From contig NZ_CP012623.1 of assembly GCF_001280305.1 (NCBI RefSeq), forward strand, positions 992,001-1,056,000: 64,000 nt of DNA. The letters run 5' to 3'. The notes under the pieces were generated by a model that searched no databases, was not told the DNA's origin, and was given only the letters and a program-made list of their open reading frames with translations. Below are positions 1-8,142 of this stretch, piece by piece (positions within the stretch are counted from its first letter, which is position 1; every line of letters starts with the position of its first letter). The stretch is from Hymenobacter sp. DG25A. GTDB taxonomy: Bacteria > Bacteroidota > Bacteroidia > Cytophagales > Hymenobacteraceae. A program made the translations under genes and the position numbers.

Positions 1-311
1 ATGACTTGCCCCCACTCCTGATTCAGCTCTCTGATTCCGAAGTGCTCTGTGAAGACGGGTTATGCTTTGTGCAGAAAGCCCAGGCCGCGGGCGTAGCCGT
101 TACGCTGCAGCAGTTTGAGGGCCTGGTACACTGGTGGCACCTGTTCTGGCGGTATTTGCCGGAAGGCCGGCAGGCCCTGGACCTGGCCGCGGAATTTGTG
201 CAGGGCATTTGGGTAGCGCAGGCCGAGGCAGCCCGGTTGATAGAAGCGGCCCGCAAAAAGGTAAAAGTATCCGCGGCAACAAGTACTGTGCAGCTTAGAA
301 AATGGGCCTAG
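1..311 (+). CDS. Alpha/beta hydrolase (HSL/esterase-like), C-terminal fragment
   Basis: The reading frame is open from the first complete codon (base 3) and ends at TAA-type stop 309-311, so the gene begins outside the window; the TTG at base 6 is internal. The visible ~102 residues resemble the end of the alpha/beta-hydrolase-3 (acetyl-esterase/HSL) fold: a PPLLIQLSDSEVLCEDG segment fits the strand and loop carrying the catalytic Asp, and a VHWWHLF segment fits the catalytic His. The substrate cannot be told. The last ~20 residues are a basic, poorly conserved tail. Seen: motifs and partial frame. Known: the family hydrolyses carboxylic esters. Inferred: enzyme class. Confidence 0.7.
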   Translation, partial: DLPPLLIQLSDSEVLCEDGLCFVQKAQAAGVAVTLQQFEGLVHWWHLFWRYLPEGRQALDLAAEFVQGIWVAQAEAARLIEAARKKVKVSAATSTVQLRKWA

Positions 312-500
312 CCAATTGCTGATAGGGTTAAACAGAAGAAAAAACATTGAGAAAGTCTGAAAAAAAATCTTTATCCTCATATTCAACTATATAGTGCGCT
401 TTTCGTAGGTTTGTGTTAGGTAGTCGGCTTGCATACTACTTTTTACTGGCGGGCGGGTTGCGTCGCTGTTTTCATCCACATTTTTCTACCTCTACCGTTT

Positions 501-1010
501 ATGGAAGATCTGTTTAAGAAGTTCATCAACGCCGGTGTCGGCTTCGTGTCGCTCACCAGTGACCGGGTTCAGAGCACCATCGATATGCTGGTGAAAGAAA
601 GCAAACTGTCGGAGAAGGAGGGGGAGAAGATTATGGAGGAGCTGCGCAAAAACACCGACACCAAGCGCAAGGAGCTGGAAAAGCAGTTCAACAGCATCAC
701 CTCCCGCATGATGAAGAGCGTGGGTCTGGCTACCAGCAGCGAAGTGGAAGAGCTGAAGCGCACGGTGAAAGGCGGCTCCAAATCTTCGACTTCCGGCAGC
801 AAATCCGGCGCGGCCGCTAAGCCTGCCGCTAAAGCTGCGGGTGCCAGCAGAACGGCTGGTGCGGCCAAGAGCCCGGCGGCTAAGTCCGGCAGCTCATCGG
901 CCAGCAAAGCGGCTCCCAAAGCCTCAGCCTCTAAAGCGGGCGGTGCAGCCAAATCGGCCCCCAAAAGCGCCCCTAAAGCTTCCGATTCCACCGGTTCTTC
1001 GGCTTCCTAG
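501..1010 (+). CDS. Phasin-like protein with Ala/Lys-rich tail
   Basis: 169 residues from ATG 501; the open frame reaches upstream to 429 but the first 24 codons look like untranslated leader, and ATG 501 opens a well-formed amphipathic helix. Residues 1-90 are helical and charged, and end in a GLATSSEVEELKRTV stretch typical of the PhaI/PhaF phasin coiled coil. Residues 91-169 are low-complexity Ala/Lys/Ser/Pro like the histone-H1-like tails of PhaF. Phasins coat polyhydroxyalkanoate granules, and the basic tail can bind DNA. No PHA synthase is seen in this window, so the granule role is inferred from family only. A strong terminator follows. Confidence 0.7.
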   Translation: MEDLFKKFINAGVGFVSLTSDRVQSTIDMLVKESKLSEKEGEKIMEELRKNTDTKRKELEKQFNSITSRMMKSVGLATSSEVEELKRTVKGGSKSSTSGSKSGAAAKPAAKAAGASRTAGAAKSPAAKSGSSSASKAAPKASASKAGGAAKSAPKSAPKASDSTGSSAS

Positions 1011-1032
1011 TCGTTTACTGATCAGTATCTGA

Positions 1033-1080
1033 GAAAAAGCCAGTTCCCCGCGCTGCGAGGACACTGGCTTTTTCCTTTTT
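1033..1080 (+). terminator. Intrinsic terminator after the phasin-like gene
   Basis: A 12-bp perfect stem (1033-1044 with 1063-1074, GAAAAAGCCAGT arm) is followed by a T-rich run to 1080. It lies 22 bases after the stop codon. Confidence 0.85.
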
Positions 1081-1136
1081 AGTGGCATTCAGTCGCTATT
1101 TTGCAGTTTCAATTCGCTCACGCCGGCCCCTCGCGC

Positions 1137-2825
1137 ATGTTTAAGAATACCATTTCAAATCTGGGCCGCATTCGGCAGGTAGCGGAGGTGCTGGTGCGCT
1201 ACGGGTTTGCCGATGTGGTGACCACCACGCCGTTGCGCCGCCTGGTGCCGCAGAAACAGCGCCTGTCCTGGCGTAACTCTGAGCAGGCCGTGTTTGAAAC
1301 CACGCGCTGGGAGCGTGTCCGGATGATTATTGAGGAGTTGGGCCCCACCTTTATTAAGCTGGCCCAGGCTCTGAGCAACCGCGCCGACCTGCTTCCGCAG
1401 GGGCTGATTGATGAGTTTGAAAAGCTGCAGAGCAATGTGCCCCCGTTTGATGTGCGCATTGCCCGCCAGATTATTGAGCAGGAGCTGGGCAAGCCGGTAG
1501 AAGAGCTGTTCAGCGAGTTTGATGAGGTCACGCTGGGCTCGGCCAGCATTGGGCAGGTGCACCGCGCCCGCCTGTACACCGGCGAGGAGGTGGTGGTGAA
1601 AGTGCAGCGCCCCAACGTGCAGGAAAAAGTGCGCACCGACCTGAGCCTGCTCCACGAGCTGGTGCGCCTTACCGGTGGCTTCCTGCGCAAGCATGGCCTC
1701 TCCAACCCCCAGGACATTGTGGATGCTTTTGAGCGGAGCATGATGAAGGAGATGGACTACACCTCCGAGGCCCGCAGCATGGACCAGTTCCGCAAGCTCT
1801 ACGCCGACTACGAGACGTTCTACATTCCCAAGCCCTTCCGGGAGCTAAGCACCTCCCGCGTGCTGGTGATTGAATACGTAAGCGGCTGCAAAATCACGGA
1901 TAAAGCCCAGCTGAAAGCCTGGAATCTCAACCCTGAGAAGGTAGCCGAAACCGGCATGGATATCTACCTCACCCAGATATTCGAGTTTGGCCGCTTCCAC
2001 GCCGACCCGCACCCCGGCAACGTGCTGGTGCGCCCCGATGGCACCCTGGTGCTCATCGACTTTGGGATGGTGGGCAAGCTCACCAAGCAGCAGAAATATG
2101 CCTTTGCGGGCGTGTTTATCAGCATGGCTCAGCAGGATCCGCGCGCCATGGCCCTGAACTTTCGCCGCCTGTCCATCACCAGCGACATTCCCGACATGCG
2201 CGCCTTCGAGGCGGACCTCAACGACCTGATTGAGGACTTCGCCACGCTGGATGTGAAGGAGATGAGCATGAGTGACCTGGCCGATTGTCTGCAGGGCATT
2301 ATCTACAAGTATAAGCTGCAGGTGCCGGGCGCGGTGTTTCTGATTCTGCGGGCTTTGGTGATTCTGGAAGGCATTGGCAAAGTGCTGCATCCGTCCTTCA
2401 ACACCTTTGAGTTTGTGCGGCCCTACGGGGCGCGCATCATGGCCGAACAGTATTCGCCGGAAAACATCCTCAGCGAAGCCCAGTACACCGGCACCCAACT
2501 GCTGGCGCTCATCCAAACCCTGCCGGCTGACTTGCGCCAGATTGTGCGCAAAATCTCCCGCGGCGACCTGCGCGTACGGGTAGAACTCAGCGGCTACCAA
2601 CTACTCCTGCGAAAAGCCGACCAGCTGGTATCCCGCACCATCATTGCCCTGATTGCGGTGGCGTTTCTACTGTTTTCCGGGCTAAGCCTGTTGGGGCATT
2701 ACTCCCCGGAAATGCGCTACGTGAATGGGATTCCGGTGCTCACGTGGTGGAGCCTAGGCATTACCGGTTTTCTGTTCTTGGTGCTGCTGATTTTGGGGAC
2801 GAAGCAGGAGAGAAAGAGAGAGTAA
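1137..2825 (+). CDS. UbiB/ABC1 (AarF) family atypical kinase-like protein
   Basis: 562 residues from ATG 1137; the frame stays open to a TTG at 1101, but a TATTTTG promoter-like stretch covers that TTG, so ATG is preferred. ABC1 family landmarks in order: KLAQ at ~74-77 (the family usually has KxGQ), Ala-rich nucleotide loop GSASIGQ at 134-140, ATP-site Lys in VVVKVQRP at ~155, HADPHPGN at ~287-294, and LIDFG around 305-310. Two hydrophobic helices (about 500-525 and 535-555) anchor the C terminus in the inner membrane. Family members support ubiquinone/isoprenoid lipid metabolism and have ATPase activity. In a menaquinone-using Bacteroidota the exact substrate is unknown. The Gly-to-Ala change in KxGQ is worth noting. 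Confidence 0.9.
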   Translation: MFKNTISNLGRIRQVAEVLVRYGFADVVTTTPLRRLVPQKQRLSWRNSEQAVFETTRWERVRMIIEELGPTFIKLAQALSNRADLLPQGLIDEFEKLQSNVPPFDVRIARQIIEQELGKPVEELFSEFDEVTLGSASIGQVHRARLYTGEEVVVKVQRPNVQEKVRTDLSLLHELVRLTGGFLRKHGLSNPQDIVDAFERSMMKEMDYTSEARSMDQFRKLYADYETFYIPKPFRELSTSRVLVIEYVSGCKITDKAQLKAWNLNPEKVAETGMDIYLTQIFEFGRFHADPHPGNVLVRPDGTLVLIDFGMVGKLTKQQKYAFAGVFISMAQQDPRAMALNFRRLSITSDIPDMRAFEADLNDLIEDFATLDVKEMSMSDLADCLQGIIYKYKLQVPGAVFLILRALVILEGIGKVLHPSFNTFEFVRPYGARIMAEQYSPENILSEAQYTGTQLLALIQTLPADLRQIVRKISRGDLRVRVELSGYQLLLRKADQLVSRTIIALIAVAFLLFSGLSLLGHYSPEMRYVNGIPVLTWWSLGITGFLFLVLLILGTKQERKRE

Positions 2826-2831
2826 ACCCAC

Positions 2832-3965
2832 CTATTGCAGAGTCCAATAATAGGCTAACTGAATACCTGGAAGACCAAAATCGGGTATATAGTGCCGATA
2901 CACAGCATTTAATCGTACCTCTCGTCGGGGTGACAGAGGTATGCTTACACCTGCATAGGCGTCCAGGTGAAATCTTAATTCTCCTGGGTTATTGGAAGTT
3001 GAAACAACTTTAAACGAAGCTGTGCTCCCAAGCGCCCTTTGTTCCGTTTCTACCTCTCCCAATGAAATTAAATCAATACCTGTACCACCGCCCACAATTA
3101 AATTAGGACGGCGGGCAGGCCAAATTTGCTTTCCAATGAGAAGAGTTGCTGAAAGAAACTGTAATCGTGCACGTAACCTTTCTTCTATATCTATACTAGT
3201 TCCTCCATTGCTTATAACCTGATAAGGAGGCGTAGACTCGAAAAGGGCGCTGTAATCTAATTTAACTATGGTTTGAAGGCCACTAGCCCGAAAAGCCAGC
3301 CACTCCACACCGAATTGTCCACCCCATCCGGAAGGTTTTTGGCCATAAAAGCCTTCTTCCCCAAGTGGAACCCGAAGAGCATTAGTGCTGACTCCTATTG
3401 CTTGTTTCCATGCCGATTTATTTGACTGATACTGTGGTTTCCAATCTGGCTCTATGCACTGGTTATACTGGGTCAATACTTTTTGCATGTTAGCCTCTGA
3501 GAAGGATAGCGCCAATATTTCGGAGCTGGTGTGCTGAAGCGTGGGGCAAGCGCGGAGGTATTTATTTAGCACTACATGCCAGTTCGTAGCAGTCAGTTCA
3601 TAAAGGGTATCAGTGGCCGCAGGGAGTAACAGCATACCAAAGTCGTTTGCAAATGAATAGAGGCTAGCGGGCCCAATTTGCTGTGGCAGCACAAAGCAAG
3701 AGACAATAGACCCAGACCCCATTCTCACCCTTCTGCTAAAAATGGGAACATTTCCCTCTAGTCCATACCCAAGAACCTGATCTGCTTCCAGGATCTTAGG
3801 TTGATTTTCAGAGGATGTGTATAAGTAGAGACGCTGGCCGCTTTTCTCCGCCACATCACCACGTATTGTGTCTCCCTGCATGGTAATAATATAGCCTGGT
3901 AATCCCTGTCCATAAGCAGATAGGCTACAAAATAAGGTTAATATGAAGCCGTAAAATCGAATCAT
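2832..3965 (-). CDS. Secreted protein of unknown function, predicted outer-membrane barrel type
   Basis: 377 residues from ATG at 3965; the frame extends 32 codons further, but the MIRFYGFILTLFCSLSAYGQ segment is a clean signal peptide starting at that ATG. The mature part begins with a GYIITMQGDTIRGDV motif often seen at the start of Bacteroidota secreted orphans (a short 'D-T-I-x-G' beta repeat). The C-terminal ~180 residues alternate polar and hydrophobic residues and end in an aromatic strand (QLAYYWTLQ), as outer-membrane barrels do. No specific function is recognised. Base composition is clearly richer in A/T than the flanking genes, suggesting recent acquisition or relaxed selection. 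It converges on the ubiB-like gene with only 6 bases between stops. Confidence 0.7.
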   Translation of the reverse strand: MIRFYGFILTLFCSLSAYGQGLPGYIITMQGDTIRGDVAEKSGQRLYLYTSSENQPKILEADQVLGYGLEGNVPIFSRRVRMGSGSIVSCFVLPQQIGPASLYSFANDFGMLLLPAATDTLYELTATNWHVVLNKYLRACPTLQHTSSEILALSFSEANMQKVLTQYNQCIEPDWKPQYQSNKSAWKQAIGVSTNALRVPLGEEGFYGQKPSGWGGQFGVEWLAFRASGLQTIVKLDYSALFESTPPYQVISNGGTSIDIEERLRARLQFLSATLLIGKQIWPARRPNLIVGGGTGIDLISLGEVETEQRALGSTASFKVVSTSNNPGELRFHLDAYAGVSIPLSPRREVRLNAVYRHYIPDFGLPGIQLAYYWTLQ

Positions 3966-4025
3966 ATAGTGGGAAGAGAAAGTAGAGTAAAATGAATTCA
4001 AACAAAGGATATGAGACAAGCATAA

Positions 4026-4055
4026 AAAAAAGACCGGGCCAATGACCCGGTCTTT
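4026..4055 (-). terminator. Intrinsic terminator of the phospho-sugar mutase gene
   Basis: A 10-bp perfect stem AAAGACCGGG (4029-4038) pairs with CCCGGTCTTT (4046-4055). On the - strand it is followed by an eight-T run, 20 bases beyond the mutase stop. Confidence 0.85.
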
Positions 4056-4075
4056 CGTCATGATGCAAAGAAATC

Positions 4076-5811
4076 CTATTTCAACTGCATATCCTCAATG
4101 ATAGCCGCTATTTTCTCATCGGCTAATTTCTCCGCCAGCTTGAAATCCACTACTGATTTCAGGGGTTGCTTCACGCTGAAGTAGAACTTGATTTTGGGCT
4201 CGGTGCCGGAAGGGCGGGCCGAGATTTTGCTGCCGTCTTCCAGAATAAACTGGAGCACGTTGGAGCTTTCCAGACCGGTGGTGGTTTCTTGGTCGGTTTG
4301 CAGGTTGCGGATGATACCGGTTTTGTAGTCGCGCAACTCTACTACCTGCAGGCCGGCAATGGTGCGGGGGGGGTGGCGCGCAGGTCGCGCATCATTTCCT
4401 GAATATCCTCGGCACCGCGCTGGCCTTTTTTGGTCAGGGAAATGAGGTTTTCCTTGTAGAAGCCGTAGGTGGCGTACATCTGCATCATTTCCTGATACAG
4501 GGTGTGGCCATTGTCTTTGGCCACGGCGGCCATTTCGGCCAGCAGGGCGCAGGCGGAAATGGCATCTTTGTCGCGCACAAAGTCACCTATCATGTAGCCG
4601 TAGCTTTCCTCGCCGCCGCCGATGTAGTTGGCCTCGCCCTCCAGGTCACGAATGATGCCGGCAATGTACTTGAAGCCGGTCAGCGTCTGGTAGGCTTTCA
4701 CGTCGTAGGCCCGGGCCACGTCGCCCAGCACGTCGCTGGTTACAATGGTGTAGACGATGAAATCCTTATCCGTCATTTTGCCGGCCTTATGGCGGGCCGA
4801 GAGCAGGTAGTGGGTGAGCAGGGCGGCCGTCTGGTTGCCGTTTACCAATACCCATTCACCGTCGGTGTTTTTTACGCCAATGCCCACACGGTCCGCGTCG
4901 GGGTCGGTGGCCAGCACCAGATCCGCATCAATGGCTTTTGCCTGGTCGAGGGCCATTTGCATGGCTACTTTTTCCTCGGGGTTGGGGGAGAGCACCGTGG
5001 GGAAGTTGCCATCCGGCGTGGCCTGGGCATCTACAATGTGCACGTTGGTAAAGCCCAACTGTGCCAGCGCCTTGGGAACCATGGTTATGCCCGTGCCGTG
5101 CAGCGGCGTGTACACAATTTTTAAATCGTGCTGGCGCTGAATAGCCTCGGGGTTGATGCTGAGCTCTTTTACCTTGGCCAAGTAGGCGGCATCCAGCTCG
5201 GCGCCAATTATATGAATGCGCGACTCTACGGGCTTGAAATGCACCTCGTCCACGCTCTGAATGGCGTTTACTTCGTTGATAATGTTGGCATCGTGCGGGG
5301 CTACCACCTGCGCGCCATCATTCCAGTACACTTTGTAGCCGTTGTACTCCTTGGGGTTGTGCGAGGCGGTAATTACGCAGCCGCTCTGGCAGCCCAGGTG
5401 CCGGATGGCGAAGGAAAGCTCGGGCGTGGGCCGCAGATCCTCAAACAGATACACTGTAATATCATTGGCGGAAAAAATGCCGGCCGCAATGCGCGCAAAC
5501 TCGCGGCTGTTGTTGCGCGAGTCGTGGGCCAGCGCCACCTTAATATCCTGGCCGCGAAACGATTTCAGCAGGTAGTTGCACAGGCCCTGTGTGGCCATGC
5601 CCAGCGTGTAGCGGTTCATGCGGTTGGAGCCCGCGCCCATAATACCGCGCAGGCCGCCGGTGCCAAACTCCAGGTCCCGGTAAAATGCATCGTTCAGCGC
5701 CTCTTCCTGGTCAGTATCAAGAAGCTGCTGGATGTTGGCTTTGGTTTCGGCATCGTAGCTGCCGTTTAGCCACGTGTTTATTTTCTGCTGAACGCTGGGT
5801 GTTAAGGCCAT
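4076..5811 (-). pseudogene. Phospho-sugar mutase (phosphoglucomutase/phosphomannomutase), interrupted by a frameshift
   Basis: Two - strand frames make one alpha-D-phosphohexomutase of about 578 residues. The first (5811 to 4342) carries GGLRG (~52), the phospho-Ser loop TASHNP (Ser150), metal loop DPDADR (303-308) and sugar loop GGEES (~399-403). The second (from about 4365 down to 4076) carries the phosphate-binding RPSGTEPK loop of domain 4. The break is at a run of eight G (4366-4373). Nine would restore the expected residues after RATPP and join the frames; as written the first frame runs into about 10 aberrant residues and stops, losing domain 4. All catalytic motifs are intact on both sides, so this is a very recent lesion, a phase-variable tract, or a homopolymer sequencing error. 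ATG 5811 is the start. Confidence 0.85.
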
Positions 5812-5864
5812 AAATAGGGGAGAATAGGAGAGAGTCAGGGAAGAGGGTAAACATCAGAAAAAAT

Positions 5865-5968
5865 CTGTCATCCTGAGCCCCGCGAAGAACCTTATTACGT
5901 CAGAACGATACTGGTTGTGACAACTCGTTTCGACGTGACAAGGTCCTTCGCGGGGCTCAGGATGACAG
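5865..5968. repeat. REP-like inverted repeat, copy 1
   Basis: Two 29-base arms (5865-5893 and 5940-5968) are inverted copies with one mismatch, separated by 46 bases. The core GTCATCCTGAGCC resembles the repeat units at 54902 and 58305. It lies between the mutase and HPPD genes, both on the - strand, so its transcript would fold into a long hairpin just after HPPD. Confidence 0.85.
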
Positions 5969-5989
5969 ACGTGTTTTTTAGCTCTGGTG

Positions 5990-7123
5990 TTACAGGTTGC
6001 CGCGCAGCGCCTGCTCGCGCTCAATGGCTTCAAACAGTGCCTTGAAGTTGCCTTTGCCGAAGCTCTTGGCGCCTTTGCGCTGAATGATTTCATAGAATAC
6101 AGTGGGGCGGTCTTCTACGGGTTTGGTGAAGATCTGCAGCAGGTAGCCTTCTTCGTCGCGGTCTACCAGCAGATTCAGCTCCTTCACCGATTCCATGTCT
6201 TCGTCGATGTGGCCGATGCGGTCCAGCAGGTCGTCGTAGTACGTGGCGGGCACCGAGAGGAACTCCACGCCGCGGCGGCGCAGCTCGCTCACGGTGTGGC
6301 GAATATCATTAGTGGCAATAGCAATGTGCTGCACGCCGGCCGAGTGGTAGTAATCGAGGTACTCCTCAATCTGCGACTTTCTCTTGCCTTCGGCTGGCTC
6401 GTTGATGGGGAACTTCACGTAGCCGTTGCCATTGCTGACCACCTTCGACATCAGGGCCGAATACTCCGTGCTGATGTCATCATCATCGAAGGTAATCAGC
6501 AGCTTAAAGCCCATTACGTCCTCGTAGAATTTCACCCACTGGTTCATCTCGCCCCAGCCCACATTGCCTACGCAATGGTCAATATGGAGCAGGCCGACGG
6601 GGGCACCCTGCGGTACCAGGCTTTTCTTAGCCACGAAGCCGGGCAGGAAAGGCCCGCTGTACTTGCTGCGCTCCACAAAAGTGTGAATGGTTTCGCCGTA
6701 GGTGTAAATGCCGGCGAGGGTTACTTCACCAAACTCATCGGAAATGGAGTAGGGCTCGAAGGCAGGCTTGGCGCCGCGCTTGGTGGTTTCCTCGAATGAT
6801 TTGCGGGCGTCATCCACCCACAGGGCCATTACCTTCACGCCGTCGCCGTGCTGGCGCACATGGTTGGTAATGTCGGAATCGGGCAGCAGGGAAGTGGTGA
6901 GGACGATGCGGATTTTGCCCTGCTGCAGCACGTAGCTGGCACGGTCGCGCAGGCCGGTTTCGGGGCCGGCGTAGGCCACCAACTCATAGCCGAAAGCGGC
7001 CTGGTAGTAGTAGGCCGATTGCTTGGCGTTGCCCACGTAGAATTCTACGTGGTCGGTACCGTTGAGGGGGAGGAAATCGTGGGCGGGGTGGGCCTGCACT
7101 TCCGGCGAGGTCATGGTTTGCAT
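5990..7123 (-). CDS. hppD: 4-hydroxyphenylpyruvate dioxygenase
   Basis: 377 residues from ATG 7123 (the frame runs on for 35 low-quality codons; an ATG three codons later is possible). HPPD converts 4-hydroxyphenylpyruvate to homogentisate in tyrosine breakdown. The protein has the two-module vicinal-oxygen-chelate layout. The iron ligands are recognisable: His in LLHIDHCVGN (~183), His in GVQHIAIAT (~265) and Glu in VFYEIIQRKG (~345). The C-terminal FGKGNFKALFEAIE segment is the helix that closes the active site. Length is normal. No homogentisate dioxygenase or other tyrosine-pathway gene is adjacent. The REP-like hairpin immediately downstream may serve as its 3' end. Confidence 0.95.
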   Translation of the reverse strand: MQTMTSPEVQAHPAHDFLPLNGTDHVEFYVGNAKQSAYYYQAAFGYELVAYAGPETGLRDRASYVLQQGKIRIVLTTSLLPDSDITNHVRQHGDGVKVMALWVDDARKSFEETTKRGAKPAFEPYSISDEFGEVTLAGIYTYGETIHTFVERSKYSGPFLPGFVAKKSLVPQGAPVGLLHIDHCVGNVGWGEMNQWVKFYEDVMGFKLLITFDDDDISTEYSALMSKVVSNGNGYVKFPINEPAEGKRKSQIEEYLDYYHSAGVQHIAIATNDIRHTVSELRRRGVEFLSVPATYYDDLLDRIGHIDEDMESVKELNLLVDRDEEGYLLQIFTKPVEDRPTVFYEIIQRKGAKSFGKGNFKALFEAIEREQALRGNL

Positions 7124-7300
7124 GGCAGAAACGGCTAGAGTGGGTTCGGGTGGAGATAATGCAGTTGTGTGGGGTAAAAATACACGTTTGTGGTAAAACG
7201 TTCCGCAGAAAGGTACGGGCCCCACCAAAGGCCGGCGCTTTTGGCCCGGGTTGTGCGGCAGAATTCCCGAATCCTACGCACCTTTGCAGTAAACCCAACT

Positions 7301-7711
7301 ATGTCTGTGGCTATGAACAAAGAGGACCTCAACCGCGCCCTTATTACCCTGATCGAGAAGAAGCAGGCGCTGCACAAGCTCTCCTACGACAACCCGCGCT
7401 ACGATGATATTGAGGAAGAGCTGCACGACCTCGAAGACGACTTCAACGACGAATACGGCCCTTACCTGGAGGAAGTACTGGAGAAAGTGCACGAGAAGCT
7501 GTGCCCCGATACCGACGTGCTGCTGCCCACCGCCTACCTGCCCAACGACATTGGCGGCGACACCGACTACCTACCTTCGCATAAAGAAGGCGTTTGGGTT
7601 GACTCAGATGAATTCCCCGGCAAGGAAGCCCGCCTGGTGCTGGTGCCCAACCCCACGCGCATCATCCTGTCAGTAGGCAAGAAAGTACGCAAAGAAGTCT
7701 GGACGGCATAA
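7301..7711 (+). CDS. Conserved small acidic protein of unknown function
   Basis: 136 residues from ATG 7301 (an ATG 12 bases later is also possible). The frame stays open upstream, but a CACCTTTG motif at 7279-7286, one base off the TAnnTTTG -7 element, implies transcription starts just before this ATG. Residues 1-70 are predicted helical and strongly acidic (IEEELHDLEDDFNDEYG); the C-terminal half is beta-rich and ends in LVLVPNPTRIILSVGKKVRKEVW. No catalytic motif is recognised. It sits 4 bases ahead of the DUF952 gene, so the two are probably co-transcribed. Confidence 0.75.
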   Translation: MSVAMNKEDLNRALITLIEKKQALHKLSYDNPRYDDIEEELHDLEDDFNDEYGPYLEEVLEKVHEKLCPDTDVLLPTAYLPNDIGGDTDYLPSHKEGVWVDSDEFPGKEARLVLVPNPTRIILSVGKKVRKEVWTA

Positions 7712-7715
7712 ACCC

Positions 7716-8069
7716 ATGCTCTACCGCATAGCGGAATCTTCTGACTGGCAGCAGGCCCGGGAAACCGGCTTTTTCGCCAGCTTTGATCTGGAGGCCGAAG
7801 GCTTTATTCACGCCTCCGAGCGCCACCAGATTCTGGAAACCGCACGCCGCTATTACCTGGGGCGCGAAGACTTGGTTCTGCTGGAAATTGAAGAGGCTGC
7901 CCTGGCCGCCGCTGGCATTCTGGTAGAGCGGGAGTGGGCCGAAAGCCGCCAGGAATATTTCCCGCACATTTTTGCGCCAGTGCCTGTAGAAGGCATTCTT
8001 CGGACGTGGCCTTTTGAAGCTACCGCCGCGGGTGAACTCCAGCTTCCTGAGGAGTTAGAGCTTATCTGA
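7716..8069 (+). CDS. DUF952 family protein
   Basis: 117 residues from ATG 7716, 4 bases after the previous stop. The opening LYRIAESSDWQQARETGFF, then AEGFIHASERHQI and a later EYFPHIFAPVPVEGI, match the DUF952 pattern (a small fold related to the poly-ADP-ribosyl/ART-like proteins; usually a single domain of 90-120 residues). The biochemical role of DUF952 proteins is unknown to me. Full length for the family. It ends shortly before a bidirectional terminator. Confidence 0.85.
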   Translation: MLYRIAESSDWQQARETGFFASFDLEAEGFIHASERHQILETARRYYLGREDLVLLEIEEAALAAAGILVEREWAESRQEYFPHIFAPVPVEGILRTWPFEATAAGELQLPEELELI

Positions 8070-8083
8070 TTTTTAAGAATAGA

Positions 8084-8123
8084 ACACAAAAAGGCCGCTG
8101 CATATGCAGCGGCCTTTTTGTGT
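8084..8123. terminator. Bidirectional terminator between the DUF952 and ABC-F genes
   Basis: A perfect 40-base palindrome (arms 8084-8103 and 8104-8123) has an A-run on the left and a T-run on the right, so it can end transcription from both sides. It lies between two convergent genes. Confidence 0.9.
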
Positions 8124-8142
8124 TTGTTAAGATAAGCGAGGG

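Noticed and set aside
569..991. Long - strand open frame opposite the phasin-like gene
   Set aside because: It arises from the Ala/Lys-rich codon pattern of the sense gene; its translation is low-complexity Ala/Leu and has no start context.
1845..2600. 251-codon - strand frame inside the ubiB-like gene
   Set aside because: Antisense shadow of a gene with strong domain evidence; the translation has no recognisable domain.
5987..6799. 270-codon + strand frame opposite HPPD
   Set aside because: Shadow frame; HPPD has all its metal ligands on the other strand.
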